In this document: in pieces, positions 1-5,097 of the stretch
How the letters are laid out: the number at the start of each line of letters is the position of its first letter
Position numbering within the stretch: the first letter of the stretch is position 1
Origin: CAYZJD01 sp964478455
GTDB lineage: Bacteria; Acidobacteriota; Terriglobia; Bryobacterales; Bryobacteraceae
Length of the DNA: 5,097 nucleotides
Direction of reading: 5' to 3'
NCBI GenBank assembly: GCA_964478455.1
Contig: CAYZJD010000340.1
Location: forward strand, 1-5,097
Notes under the pieces: model-generated
The model's database searches: none
Told to the model about the DNA's origin: nothing
Seen by the model: the letters and a program-made list of their open reading frames with translations, nothing else
Program-made: the position numbers and the translations under genes

Positions 1-1
1 C

Positions 2-250
2 GTCTACCACTACCAGGTGGGCTCGGTGCGATTTCAACGGACCGGTCTCATCCGCGCCGTCTACCTCTCGATCCTGCTGACGCACACCGTGCTGGCCGCA
101 GTCGTGCCCCCGCTCGCCGTGCTGACCGTACGCCAGGCCCTCCGCGAGCGCTTCGACCGCCACCGGCGGCTCGCCCGCTGGACCCTGCCCGTCTGGCTCT
201 ACGTCAGCCTCACCGGCGTGATCATCTACTGGATGCTGTATCGGATGTAG
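2..250 (+). CDS. DUF420 family membrane protein, C-terminal part (5' end outside window)
   Basis: The reading frame is open from the left edge (base 2) to a TAG stop at 248-250, giving the last 82 residues of a longer integral membrane protein. The visible part has two hydrophobic segments, about residues 19-43 and 62-80, separated by a basic loop (RFDRHRRLARW). The pattern of a His before a G-x-x-R-x-x-Y helix (H3), a His inside the first helix (LLTHTVLA, H28), a PPLA turn, an H-R-R-x-A-R-W loop (H54) and a closing P-x-W-x-Y-V-S-x-T-G-V-x-x-Y segment is that of DUF420/YozB-type proteins. From family knowledge, DUF420 members include CtaM, needed for assembly or activity of some haem-copper oxidases; that role for this protein is inference. 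The gene converges on the PIN toxin gene with only 8 bases between stops. A GTG at 17 exists but is internal to the domain and unlikely to be the true start. Confidence 0.85.
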   Translation, partial: VYHYQVGSVRFQRTGLIRAVYLSILLTHTVLAAVVPPLAVLTVRQALRERFDRHRRLARWTLPVWLYVSLTGVIIYWMLYRM

Positions 251-258
251 CGGGCCGG

Positions 259-702
259 TCACCGCCCTGCGTCCAGCACGCGGACATACCCCTGACGTCC
301 GTAAGCGACAATCGCTTCGTCGCGCGTTACCAGCATGGCGTGCAATGCCCGGGCCGTGGCGACCAGAATCCTATCCGCGGGATCGCCATGAAACGTGCCA
401 GGCAGCCGTGTGCTATCAATGGCAATCGACGGCGTCATCTCCGCCAGCCGGATGCCTGGGGCAGCCAGCGCCGTCTCGATCCAGTCCCGGCACTCGGTTG
501 ACAGCGTGATCCTCTGCTTCGCTTCGAGCGTCGCCACTTCCCAGACGCTGATCACAGAAACCAAAGCTCGCCCCTCGCGGGTGGCCTTTCCCAGAGCCCG
601 CAGGCAGGATGTTGAGAACTGAGAGACGGCTCCGTCCACTAGCCAGATCCAGATATGAGTGTCGAGCAGCAACGGCCAGGCGGCGCTTTCAGGCGTCGGC
701 AT
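259..702 (-). CDS. vapC: PIN-domain ribonuclease toxin of a type II toxin-antitoxin module (VapC-like)
   Basis: The protein has 147 residues, usual for a single PIN domain. PIN toxins are Mg2+-dependent RNases that cut RNA, often tRNA or rRNA, when not bound by their antitoxin. All expected acidic positions are present: D14 in LLLDTHIW, E55 in SVWEVA, D107 and D110 in GDPADRILVATA, and D128 in LVTRDEAI. The LLDTHIWIWL opening and the W-E-V-A motif resemble the COG3744-type branch of PIN toxins. The frame stays open upstream to base 822, but the ATG at 702-700 is preferred: it has a GGGGGAG ribosome binding site 7 bases before it, and the protein then begins just before the PIN domain. The start lies inside the antitoxin gene with a 14-base overlap, so the two are in one operon, antitoxin first. 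It looks intact and active. The RNA target cannot be read from sequence. Confidence 0.92.
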   Translation of the reverse strand: MPTPESAAWPLLLDTHIWIWLVDGAVSQFSTSCLRALGKATREGRALVSVISVWEVATLEAKQRITLSTECRDWIETALAAPGIRLAEMTPSIAIDSTRLPGTFHGDPADRILVATARALHAMLVTRDEAIVAYGRQGYVRVLDAGR

Positions 703-952
703 CCCAGCGCTCCCCCGTGGGCTTGACGATATCGCCTCGGTAGCGGACCGTACCTTTGAGGAAGCCCGCCGCCTCGCGCTCCTGCTCTTCGACGGGGACC
801 AGCCGCGCCACCGGCTTGCCACGCTTAGTAATCACGACCTCCAGCCGGCGGTCGCGCACCCGATCCATCAGTTCAAGGCAGCGGGCCTTGAACTGGCCGG
901 CCGGGATACTCTCGCCTGCGGGCTTCTTGTGAGAGCTGCTGGTCCGAGCCAT
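689..952 (-). CDS. Phd/YefM-type antitoxin of the toxin-antitoxin module
   Basis: This 87-residue protein has the Phd/YefM antitoxin layout. After a short basic tail, residues 16-53 carry the DNA-binding fold pattern IPAGQFKARCLELMDRV followed by a strand-turn-strand ITKRGKPVARLVP. The C-terminal third (GFLKGTVRYRGDIV...GERW, residues 63-83) is the acidic or flexible tail expected to bind and neutralise the PIN toxin. Such antitoxins bind palindromes at their own promoter and repress the operon, more strongly with toxin bound. Here the gene precedes and overlaps the PIN gene by 14 bases, and a set of palindromes lies directly upstream. The start ATG at 952-950 is the only one giving the full domain, and no ribosome binding site precedes it. 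The pairing mixes a Phd-family antitoxin with a VapC-type toxin, which is common. The family is secure; the symbol is left open because naming of such pairs varies. Confidence 0.92.
   Translation of the reverse strand: MARTSSSHKKPAGESIPAGQFKARCLELMDRVRDRRLEVVITKRGKPVARLVPVEEQEREAAGFLKGTVRYRGDIVKPTGERWDADA
710..716 (-). promoter_or_regulatory. Ribosome binding site of the PIN toxin gene
   Basis: On the minus strand GGGGGAG lies 7 bases before the ATG at 702-700. It falls within the last codons of the antitoxin gene, so ribosomes finishing the antitoxin pass directly over it, which suggests translational coupling. This site decides the toxin start over the longer upstream-open frame. Confidence 0.6.
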
Positions 953-979
953 ATGACTATGGTCATGATATCATAGTCA
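953..979. promoter_or_regulatory. Palindromic operator overlapping the toxin-antitoxin promoter and start
   Basis: Several dyads overlap here. TGACTATG (954-961) and CATAGTCA (972-979) form a perfect 8-base inverted repeat with a 10-base spacer. Nested within are ATGAC (953-957) with GTCAT (962-966), and the perfect 10-base palindrome ATGATATCAT (965-974). The block is AT-richer than its surroundings, covers the predicted -10 element and runs up to the antitoxin start codon. That is the position expected for the autoregulatory binding site of a Phd-type antitoxin-toxin complex. Binding here would block RNA polymerase. The protein-DNA link is inference. Confidence 0.65.
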
Positions 980-992
980 CTTCGCCTGGCAA
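965..992 (-). promoter_or_regulatory. Predicted promoter of the antitoxin-toxin operon
   Basis: On the minus strand TTGCCA (992-987) and TATCAT (970-965) each match the sigma-70 consensus at five of six bases, with a 16-base spacer. Transcription would start near base 958, leaving a leader of only about 6 bases before the ATG at 952, with no Shine-Dalgarno sequence. An overlapping alternative -10 is TATGAT at 975-970, but it lacks a good -35. This is prediction by eye; the exact start needs mapping. Confidence 0.5.
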
Positions 993-1014
993 GACTGCTG
1001 CCGTGGTCCTGGGT

Positions 1015-1031
1015 CCGCTCCGTGCGAGCGG
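1015..1031. other. Small GC-rich hairpin in the gap between the toxin-antitoxin promoter and the next gene
   Basis: CCGCTC (1015-1020) pairs with GAGCGG (1026-1031) around a 5-base loop. It sits 37 bases past the stop of the minus-strand ATC-hydrolase-like gene, so it could help end that transcript. No T-run follows on either strand, so it is not a canonical intrinsic terminator. The rest of the 115-base gap (953-1067) holds only the toxin-antitoxin promoter and operator. Confidence 0.25.
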
Positions 1032-1067
1032 GTCAAGACGAGGCGAGACGCACGCCCAGCCAGCGGC

Positions 1068-1673
1068 TCAACTTTCCATCACGTAGCGGAGTTCGCAGCA
1101 GTCATGGCCCTGCATGAGGGTCTTTGTACGGGTCAGTTTGAGTTTCGGGTTGAAGCCGCTCGCAACGGCGTAGTCGGGATAGCAGACAATGGCATAGCCG
1201 ATGTCGCCAGCGTCCTCCTCGCGAAACGCTTTGGCCCACAGGCACTGAGAAACCCGGTATTCGAACACCTGCGGAGTGTCCTCGAGAATCTCCCCAACGA
1301 GAGCATGCTGAAAGAGGGGAGGCATGGATTTCATCCCGGCTGTGAAGGCGGCGAGGTCGCGCTTGGGCAGCGAGCGCCGTGCCGTCCCTTGTCTCACCCG
1401 CTCATTCACGATCTCCTGGAGCATGTGGATGAACTTCTCCTGTCCGATTTGCGCTGCCAGCGCTTTCATGATCGGGATGAAATCCTTCTGGTAGGCGAAG
1501 CGAAAAACATCCTCCCAGGACATATCGGCCTTCTCAGTCCAACTATGCGCCGGGGGCTGCGCTCCGGCCTGGGCGGCGCACCGGGCGGTGCCCGGGCAGC
1601 CGAGACATCCGGCGGCTCCGGCCGGAAGAATGGAAAAGAGCTTTCTCCGGCTGAATGAAACCGGCGAATCCAT
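1068..1673 (-). CDS. L-2-amino-thiazoline-4-carboxylic acid hydrolase family protein with Tat-type export signal
   Basis: The protein has 201 residues. The C-terminal part matches the ATC-hydrolase family pattern: QCLWAKAF (C144, W146), GYAIVCYPDYA (C164), GFNPKLKLTRTKTLMQG, ending in GHDCCELRY (189-197). The founding member opens the thiazoline ring of ATC on the way to L-cysteine, but the family is broad and the substrate here is unknown. The N-terminus has SRRKLF (residues 8-13) followed by a hydrophobic, Gly/Ala-rich stretch and a Cys cluster (C23, C26, C32). This looks like a twin-arginine signal; AAGC at C23 could serve as a loose lipobox, or signal peptidase I could cleave after A36 (AQA). 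The chosen ATG at 1673-1671 has AAAGGAG 9 bases upstream; an upstream GTG at 1742 would prepend 23 residues before the signal and has no such site. The gene stands alone, divergent from the sugar transferase. An exported location is inference. Confidence 0.8.
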   Translation of the reverse strand: MDSPVSFSRRKLFSILPAGAAGCLGCPGTARCAAQAGAQPPAHSWTEKADMSWEDVFRFAYQKDFIPIMKALAAQIGQEKFIHMLQEIVNERVRQGTARRSLPKRDLAAFTAGMKSMPPLFQHALVGEILEDTPQVFEYRVSQCLWAKAFREEDAGDIGYAIVCYPDYAVASGFNPKLKLTRTKTLMQGHDCCELRYVMES

Positions 1674-1682
1674 CTCTTTAAT

Positions 1683-1689
1683 CTCCTTT
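1683..1689 (-). promoter_or_regulatory. Ribosome binding site of the ATC-hydrolase-like gene
   Basis: AAAGGAG on the minus strand lies 9 bases before the ATG at 1673. It settles the start: translation from here places the twin-arginine pair at residues 9-10, whereas the upstream GTG at 1742 would bury it. A 6-base stem GGCGGC/GCCGCC with a 7-base loop (1699-1717) lies just upstream in the presumed leader; its role, if any, is unknown. Confidence 0.7.
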
Positions 1690-1747
1690 CGTCGCGAGGG
1701 CGGCCTTGCTTGCCGCCTCCGCTCTATTGACGAAATGGACACCGGGA

Positions 1748-1828
1748 TTGCCAGAAGGTTCCCGGCGGCGCAGGCACGGCGGCCGTGTGAACACGCGGAC
1801 CATCCCTTTGTTATGCTTGCATCCGTAA
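1748..1828. promoter_or_regulatory. Divergent intergenic control region with two adjacent dyads and a weak plus-strand promoter candidate
   Basis: Between the two divergent genes, CACGGC (1775-1780) and GCCGTG (1782-1787) form a near-continuous dyad, followed at once by CGTGT (1784-1788) with ACACG (1791-1795). A weak plus-strand promoter candidate is TGAACA (1788-1793), 18 bases, TATGCT (1812-1817), four of six matches each. If used, transcription would start only a few bases before the GTG at 1829. The second dyad overlaps its -35, as an operator might. The sequence is GC-rich, so short dyads can arise by chance. I found no convincing promoter for the minus-strand gene. Confidence 0.3.
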
Positions 1829-3241
1829 GTGTATAGCCGGCACCATCGAAAGGTCAGGACGTTATTCGGGCTGTCGGACGTGGTGCTGACGGCCCTGGCC
1901 TTCGAGGCGGCCTACCAGACAAGACTCCACCTGCCGCTGGAACGCGCCTTCTACCTGGTTGTCCCGACCAAGGCGCTGTTGGTGGGCTTCTCGGTGCTGG
2001 TGTGGCTGGCTATCGGCCTCTGGCTGGGGGTGTACGACAAGCTCGACTCGGGCCATCCCAAGACAATTCTTCGCGACAGCTTCCGGCAGTGTCTCCTCAG
2101 CAGCGCCAGCGTCGTGCTGTTCCAGTACTTGCTCCGTCTGGACCTGAGCCGCCCGTTCCTGGTCTTGTTCGGCGCGTACAGTTGGCTGCTGTTGTGCCTG
2201 TTCCGGTTGGCCGCCGGCCGCCTGGTGGGTGTGATCCGCAAAGAGTTCGGCGCGCCGCACTACGTGATGGTGGTCGGGCTTGGCGAGCGGGCCAGACGGC
2301 TCGGCGAGACCCTGGAGCGATCGGCTCACTACGGCATCCGGCTTGTCGGCTTCCTGAACGACGAAGCGGCAGGCCCGCCGGAAATCCAGCTCGAGGACAC
2401 CTATAAGGTCTATCCGCTCGGGGAGTTGCCCGAACTGCTCCGCCGCCAGGTCATCGACGAGGTCGTGTTCGTGGTCGCAAGCGACAAGCTGTCGGAGCTG
2501 GAGGACGTTTTCCTCGTGTGCGACGAAGAGGGCGTCCGCACGCGTGTGGCGGTGGATTTCTTCCCGCACGTCAATAGCACCGTGTACCTCGAGCGGCTGG
2601 GCGTCACCCCGCTGCTGACGTTTTCGGCGGCGCCGCACGACGAGATCCGCTTGCTTTTCAAGCGCGTGGTCGACGTGGCCGGTTCGGCGCTGGCGCTGGC
2701 GCTGCTCAGTCCGTTTATGGTGCTGGTTGCGCTGCTGATCCGGCTGACTTCGCCGGGTCCGGTGATTTTCCGCCAGCAACGCTGCGGGCTGAACGGGCGG
2801 CGCTTCGTGCTATACAAGTTCCGGTCGATGGTCGAGGACGCCGATCGGATGAAGGAGTCCCTCCGCCACCTGAGCCAACGGGAGACCGCGTTCAAGATCG
2901 CGAACGATCCGCGGCTCACGCCGGTGGGACGCTGGCTGCGGAAGTTCTCCATCGATGAGTGGCCGCAGCTATGGAATGTACTGAAGGGCGACATGTCGCT
3001 GGTCGGGCCGCGGCCGGCGGTGCCGGAAGAAGTAGAGCAGTACCGGCGCTGGCAGCGCCGGCGGATCCGCATGCGGCCCGGCCTGACCTGCCTGTGGGCG
3101 CTGGCGGGCCGGGACGCCCTCGATTTTGAAACCTGGATGAAACTCGACATGGAATACATCGACAACTGGTCCCTGACGCTCGACTGGAGGATTCTGCTCG
3201 AGACCATGCCCCGAGTGCTGATGGGGAAAGGAGCGCACTAA
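1829..3241 (+). CDS. Polyprenyl-phosphate sugar-1-phosphate transferase (exopolysaccharide initiating enzyme)
   Basis: This 470-residue inner-membrane enzyme has the normal length for polyisoprenyl-phosphate hexose-1-phosphate transferases of the WbaP/WcaJ/CpsE type. Such enzymes move a sugar-1-phosphate from a nucleotide sugar to undecaprenyl phosphate, the first step of a capsule, exopolysaccharide or O-antigen unit. Four N-terminal membrane helices lie at about 14-33, 44-69, 87-105 and 110-130. A Rossmann-like CoA_binding_3 domain follows (VVGLGERAR at 148-156, to about 265), then a fifth membrane helix (about 282-306) and the bacterial sugar transferase domain with SPGPVIFRQQRCG (308-320), YKFRSM (329-334), NDPRLTPVGRWLRKFSIDEW (359-378), GDMSLVGPRP (387-396) and RPGLT (416-420). 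Catalytic-type acids such as D376-E377 are present. The GTG start at 1829 is the earliest possible because a TAA lies directly before it in frame; no ribosome binding site is visible. It overlaps nothing and is followed after 2 bases by a phosphoribosyltransferase gene. The sugar specificity cannot be told. Confidence 0.93.
   Translation: MYSRHHRKVRTLFGLSDVVLTALAFEAAYQTRLHLPLERAFYLVVPTKALLVGFSVLVWLAIGLWLGVYDKLDSGHPKTILRDSFRQCLLSSASVVLFQYLLRLDLSRPFLVLFGAYSWLLLCLFRLAAGRLVGVIRKEFGAPHYVMVVGLGERARRLGETLERSAHYGIRLVGFLNDEAAGPPEIQLEDTYKVYPLGELPELLRRQVIDEVVFVVASDKLSELEDVFLVCDEEGVRTRVAVDFFPHVNSTVYLERLGVTPLLTFSAAPHDEIRLLFKRVVDVAGSALALALLSPFMVLVALLIRLTSPGPVIFRQQRCGLNGRRFVLYKFRSMVEDADRMKESLRHLSQRETAFKIANDPRLTPVGRWLRKFSIDEWPQLWNVLKGDMSLVGPRPAVPEEVEQYRRWQRRRIRMRPGLTCLWALAGRDALDFETWMKLDMEYIDNWSLTLDWRILLETMPRVLMGKGAH
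3227..3233 (+). promoter_or_regulatory. Ribosome binding site of the phosphoribosyltransferase gene
   Basis: AAAGGAG lies within the last codons of the sugar transferase gene, 10 bases before the ATG at 3244. Because the sugar transferase stop is only 2 bases before this ATG, translation of the two is probably coupled. Confidence 0.6.
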
Positions 3242-3243
3242 CC

Positions 3244-3855
3244 ATGCATCTTGTTCCGACACCAGAAGAAGTCATCACCCTTCTCAAGCAGACCGGCGCC
3301 CTGCGCCACGGACATTTCGAATATCCCAACGGGCTGCACGGCAACGAGTACCTCCAGGTGGCGCTCGCCATGCGTTACTACCAGCACGCCAAGACGTTGA
3401 GCGTGGGTTTGAGCCGCCTGCTGCGGGCAAATCCGGAAATCCGCGCCATCATACCGGAGCTGTCGATCGTGACGCCGGCCACCGGTGGCTTGCCCGTGGC
3501 CTATGGCGTGTGCGAAGCGCTGAGCGCGCACCAGGTTTATTGGGCCGAGCAGGACGACCGGGGGACGCTGCGGTTCCGGCAGTACCTGGAGCAACTGCCA
3601 GGCGAGAAGGTGCTGCTGGTAGATGACATCTTGAGAACGGGCAAGAAGCTCAGTGACCTGAAGGACCTGGTGGAAGCCAGCGGCGCCGAGGTGGTGGGCC
3701 TGGCTGTGATCGTGTATCAGCCGACACCGAAAACGCCGGACTTCAGCCCGCTCCTGTTTTACTACCTGGCCAAGCTTGATGCGGTGTACTACCGCGACGC
3801 GGCGCACTGCGATCTGTGTAAGCGAGGCGAGCCGCTGGAAAAAGTGTGGATTTGA
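3244..3855 (+). CDS. Orotate phosphoribosyltransferase-like protein (type I PRTase)
   Basis: The 203-residue protein has the usual length of a type I phosphoribosyltransferase. The N-terminal GHFEYPNGLHGNEYLQVALA (23-42) aligns by eye with the GHF-x-SGLHS-x-YLQCA opening of orotate phosphoribosyltransferases, and the ending CDLCKRGEPLEK (189-200) matches the C-x-L-C-x-x-G-x-PL tail of some of them. The PRPP-binding motif is VLLVDDILRTGKK (123-135) with the two acids D127-D128. This departs from the OPRT form (V-x-x-DD-V-x-T-T-G-G-S): R131 and K134-K135 replace small or hydroxyl residues. The flexible-loop region is YWAEQDDRGTLRFRQY (99-114) rather than the K-x-H-G form. It could be a true PyrE making OMP from orotate and PRPP, or a paralogue with another base or a regulatory job; hence no symbol. 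It lies 2 bases after the sugar transferase stop, so it is co-transcribed with it, an unusual place for pyrimidine synthesis. Confidence 0.82.
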   Translation: MHLVPTPEEVITLLKQTGALRHGHFEYPNGLHGNEYLQVALAMRYYQHAKTLSVGLSRLLRANPEIRAIIPELSIVTPATGGLPVAYGVCEALSAHQVYWAEQDDRGTLRFRQYLEQLPGEKVLLVDDILRTGKKLSDLKDLVEASGAEVVGLAVIVYQPTPKTPDFSPLLFYYLAKLDAVYYRDAAHCDLCKRGEPLEKVWI

Positions 3856-3918
3856 TGGCGATGCCGGACACACCTCGACAGGTACTTCGAGCGAATGATT
3901 TCGGAAAGTTCGGATAGG

Positions 3919-3925
3919 AAGGAGG
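3919..3925 (+). promoter_or_regulatory. Strong ribosome binding site of the glutamate dehydrogenase gene
   Basis: AAGGAGG, nearly a full match to the anti-Shine-Dalgarno, sits 7 bases before the ATG at 3933, pointing to high expression. The 77-base gap before the gene (3856-3932) shows no terminator and no well-spaced promoter; TCGACA (3875-3880) and AATGAT (3894-3899) are only 13 bases apart. Read-through from the upstream pair is therefore possible. Confidence 0.75.
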
Positions 3926-3932
3926 CACTCAT

Positions 3933-5097
3933 ATGTCCACTGTTCTTGCCACGGCAAGAAACCCCTATGACATTACCCTTGAGAACTTCGACCTCGCGGC
4001 GGACACACTCGAGCTCGAGGACGATATTCGGGCGATGCTGAGGCATCCCGAGCGTGTCCTCATCGTGAACATCCCCATCCGGATGGACAACGGTCGCATC
4101 CGGCGCTTCGAGGGTTATCGCGTCCAGCACAACACGGCGAGAGGTCCCGCCAAAGGCGGCATCCGTTACCATCCCGATGTTACCGTGGACGAAGTCAAGG
4201 CCCTCGCCACGTGGATGACCTGGAAGTGCGCTGTTGTCAACATCCCATTCGGCGGCGGCAAGGGCGGCGTGGCTTGCAACCCGAAAGAGCTGTCGCACGG
4301 CGAAATCGAGCGCCTCACTCGCCGTTATGCCAGCGGCATCCTCCCGCTGATCGGTCCCGAGCAGGACATCCCGGCCCCGGACGTTTACACTAAGCCCCAG
4401 ATCATGGCCTGGATCATGGATACCTACAGCATGACGAAGGGTTACTCCGTGCCTGGTGTGGTGACGGGTAAGCCGGTCAGCCTTGGCGGGTCATTGGGGC
4501 GGAACGAGGCCACGGGCCGCGGTGTCTTCTACGCGATCCAAAGCGCCTGCGAACATCTTCGGCTGCCCCTGAAGGGGGCCAAAGTAGTGGTGCAGGGTTT
4601 CGGGAACGCCGGCTCCGTCGCCGCACACCTGCTCGACACCCACCAGTGCTACGTCATTGCGGTCAGCGACTCGCGCGGCTGTATTTACAATAAGGACGGT
4701 CTGGACATTCCGAAGCTGATGTTGCACAAAGAGAAGACCGGTACAGTCGCCGGCTTCCCGGCTTCGGAGCCCATCGGCCCGCGTCAGTTGTTCGCCCTGG
4801 AATGTGGCATTCTCATCCCTGCCGCTCTGGAGAACGCAATCGACGAAGACAATGCGCCATCAATCAAAGCCAACATCATCGCCGAGGCGGCCAATGGTCC
4901 GTGCACGCCGGAAGCCGACAAGGTGTTGGAGGCCAAGGGCTGCTTCCTTATCCCGGACATCCTCTGCAACGCCGGCGGCGTGACCGTTTCTTACTTCGAG
5001 TGGGTCCAGGACGTGCAGCACCTGTTCTGGGAGGCGCAGGACGTGTACAACCGGCTGGAACGCGTCATGAGAACCAGTTTCAACGATGTCCTCAAGT
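3933..5097 (+). CDS. gdhA: Glutamate dehydrogenase (Glu/Leu/Phe/Val dehydrogenase family), 3' end outside window
   Basis: 388 codons are visible and the frame is still open at the window end; the family is usually about 415-430 residues, so perhaps 30-40 are missing. The enzyme interconverts L-glutamate and 2-oxoglutarate plus ammonia with NAD(P)H, as a cytosolic hexamer. Substrate and catalytic residues are in place: K74 in GPAKGGIRYHP (71-81), K98 in WMTWKCA, catalytic K110 in IPFGGGKGGVACNP (104-117), which fits the family signature, and D150 in DIPAPDVYT. The nucleotide-binding domain has the GxGNxG turn in VVQGFGNAGS (219-228) with D246 after the next strand. AEAANGPCTPEA (317-328) and ILCNAGGVTVSYFEW (343-357) complete the family pattern. 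These favour glutamate over branched-chain amino acids, though coenzyme choice is not settled. The start has a strong ribosome binding site. It follows the phosphoribosyltransferase by 77 bases on the same strand. Confidence 0.95.
   Translation, partial: MSTVLATARNPYDITLENFDLAADTLELEDDIRAMLRHPERVLIVNIPIRMDNGRIRRFEGYRVQHNTARGPAKGGIRYHPDVTVDEVKALATWMTWKCAVVNIPFGGGKGGVACNPKELSHGEIERLTRRYASGILPLIGPEQDIPAPDVYTKPQIMAWIMDTYSMTKGYSVPGVVTGKPVSLGGSLGRNEATGRGVFYAIQSACEHLRLPLKGAKVVVQGFGNAGSVAAHLLDTHQCYVIAVSDSRGCIYNKDGLDIPKLMLHKEKTGTVAGFPASEPIGPRQLFALECGILIPAALENAIDEDNAPSIKANIIAEAANGPCTPEADKVLEAKGCFLIPDILCNAGGVTVSYFEWVQDVQHLFWEAQDVYNRLERVMRTSFNDVLK

Noticed and set aside
250..270. GC-rich partial dyad between the converging DUF420 and PIN genes as a bidirectional terminator
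   Set aside because: The paired arms are only about 4 bases with poor pairing inside, and no T-run follows on either strand.
703..822. N-terminal extension of the PIN toxin up to base 822
   Set aside because: The added 40 residues are Arg/Ser-rich, lie wholly within the antitoxin gene in another frame, and lack an RBS as good as the one before 702.
1104..1658. Plus-strand open frame of 184 codons opposite the ATC-hydrolase-like gene
   Set aside because: The minus strand has the GHDCC family motif, a good RBS and an export signal; the plus frame has no family features.
1862..2779. Long minus-strand open frame (305 codons) opposite the sugar transferase
   Set aside because: The product is a His/Gln/Arg/Glu-rich low-complexity sequence, typical of the antisense of a GC-rich gene. 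The plus strand encodes a full family match over the same bases.
3886..3895. TTCG-AG-CGAA mini inverted repeat before glutamate dehydrogenase as a terminator or operator
   Set aside because: Four-base arms with a 2-base centre are expected by chance and cannot form a stable hairpin.
3238..3957. Minus-strand open frame of 239 codons opposite the phosphoribosyltransferase
   Set aside because: It shows no recognisable domain and spans the opposite strand of a gene with clear PRTase motifs plus an RBS; it is a shadow frame.
4251..4265. GGGK in place of the commoner GGAK at the glutamate dehydrogenase catalytic lysine as a sign of altered function
   Set aside because: The family signature allows Ala, Ser or Gly at this position, and all catalytic residues are otherwise present.

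Overview
This is a GC-rich bacterial chromosomal window with six clear protein genes and one further partial gene running off the left edge. The lineage cannot be fixed from one window. The combination of a DUF420 membrane protein, an ATC-hydrolase-like protein with a Tat-type signal, a polyprenyl sugar transferase and an unusual OPRT-like phosphoribosyltransferase would fit an Acidobacteriota-type genome (Bryobacterales/Solibacter-like). That placement is recollection and inference, not something proved here.

Layout, left to right. (1) Bases 2-250, plus strand: the C-terminal 82 residues of a DUF420 membrane protein. (2) Bases 259-952, minus strand: a two-gene type II toxin-antitoxin module. 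A Phd/YefM-type antitoxin (689-952) overlaps a VapC-like PIN-domain RNase (259-702) by 14 bases. Its promoter lies at about 965-992 and is embedded in overlapping palindromes that probably form its operator; the antitoxin mRNA looks almost leaderless. (3) Bases 1068-1673, minus strand: a single gene for an L-2-amino-thiazoline-4-carboxylate (ATC) hydrolase-family protein with a twin-arginine, cysteine-containing export signal. (4) A 155-base divergent intergenic region (1674-1828) with two adjacent dyads and a weak promoter candidate. (5) Bases 1829-5097, plus strand: a polyprenyl-phosphate sugar-1-phosphate transferase, 2 bases later an OPRT-like phosphoribosyltransferase with an atypical PRPP loop, then after 77 bases a glutamate dehydrogenase truncated by the window end.

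How they may work together. The toxin and antitoxin form a self-contained, autoregulated unit. The sugar transferase and phosphoribosyltransferase are almost certainly co-transcribed and perhaps translationally coupled; the sugar transferase would begin assembly of a surface or exopolysaccharide repeat unit on a lipid carrier. The glutamate dehydrogenase may be in the same transcript or have its own promoter, and has a very strong ribosome binding site. I see no RNA genes, CRISPR arrays, insertion sequences or phage genes. No wholly new multi-gene system is evident. The most promising leads are the atypical phosphoribosyltransferase coupled to the sugar transferase, the exported ATC-hydrolase-like protein, and the compact operator-promoter of the toxin-antitoxin module.
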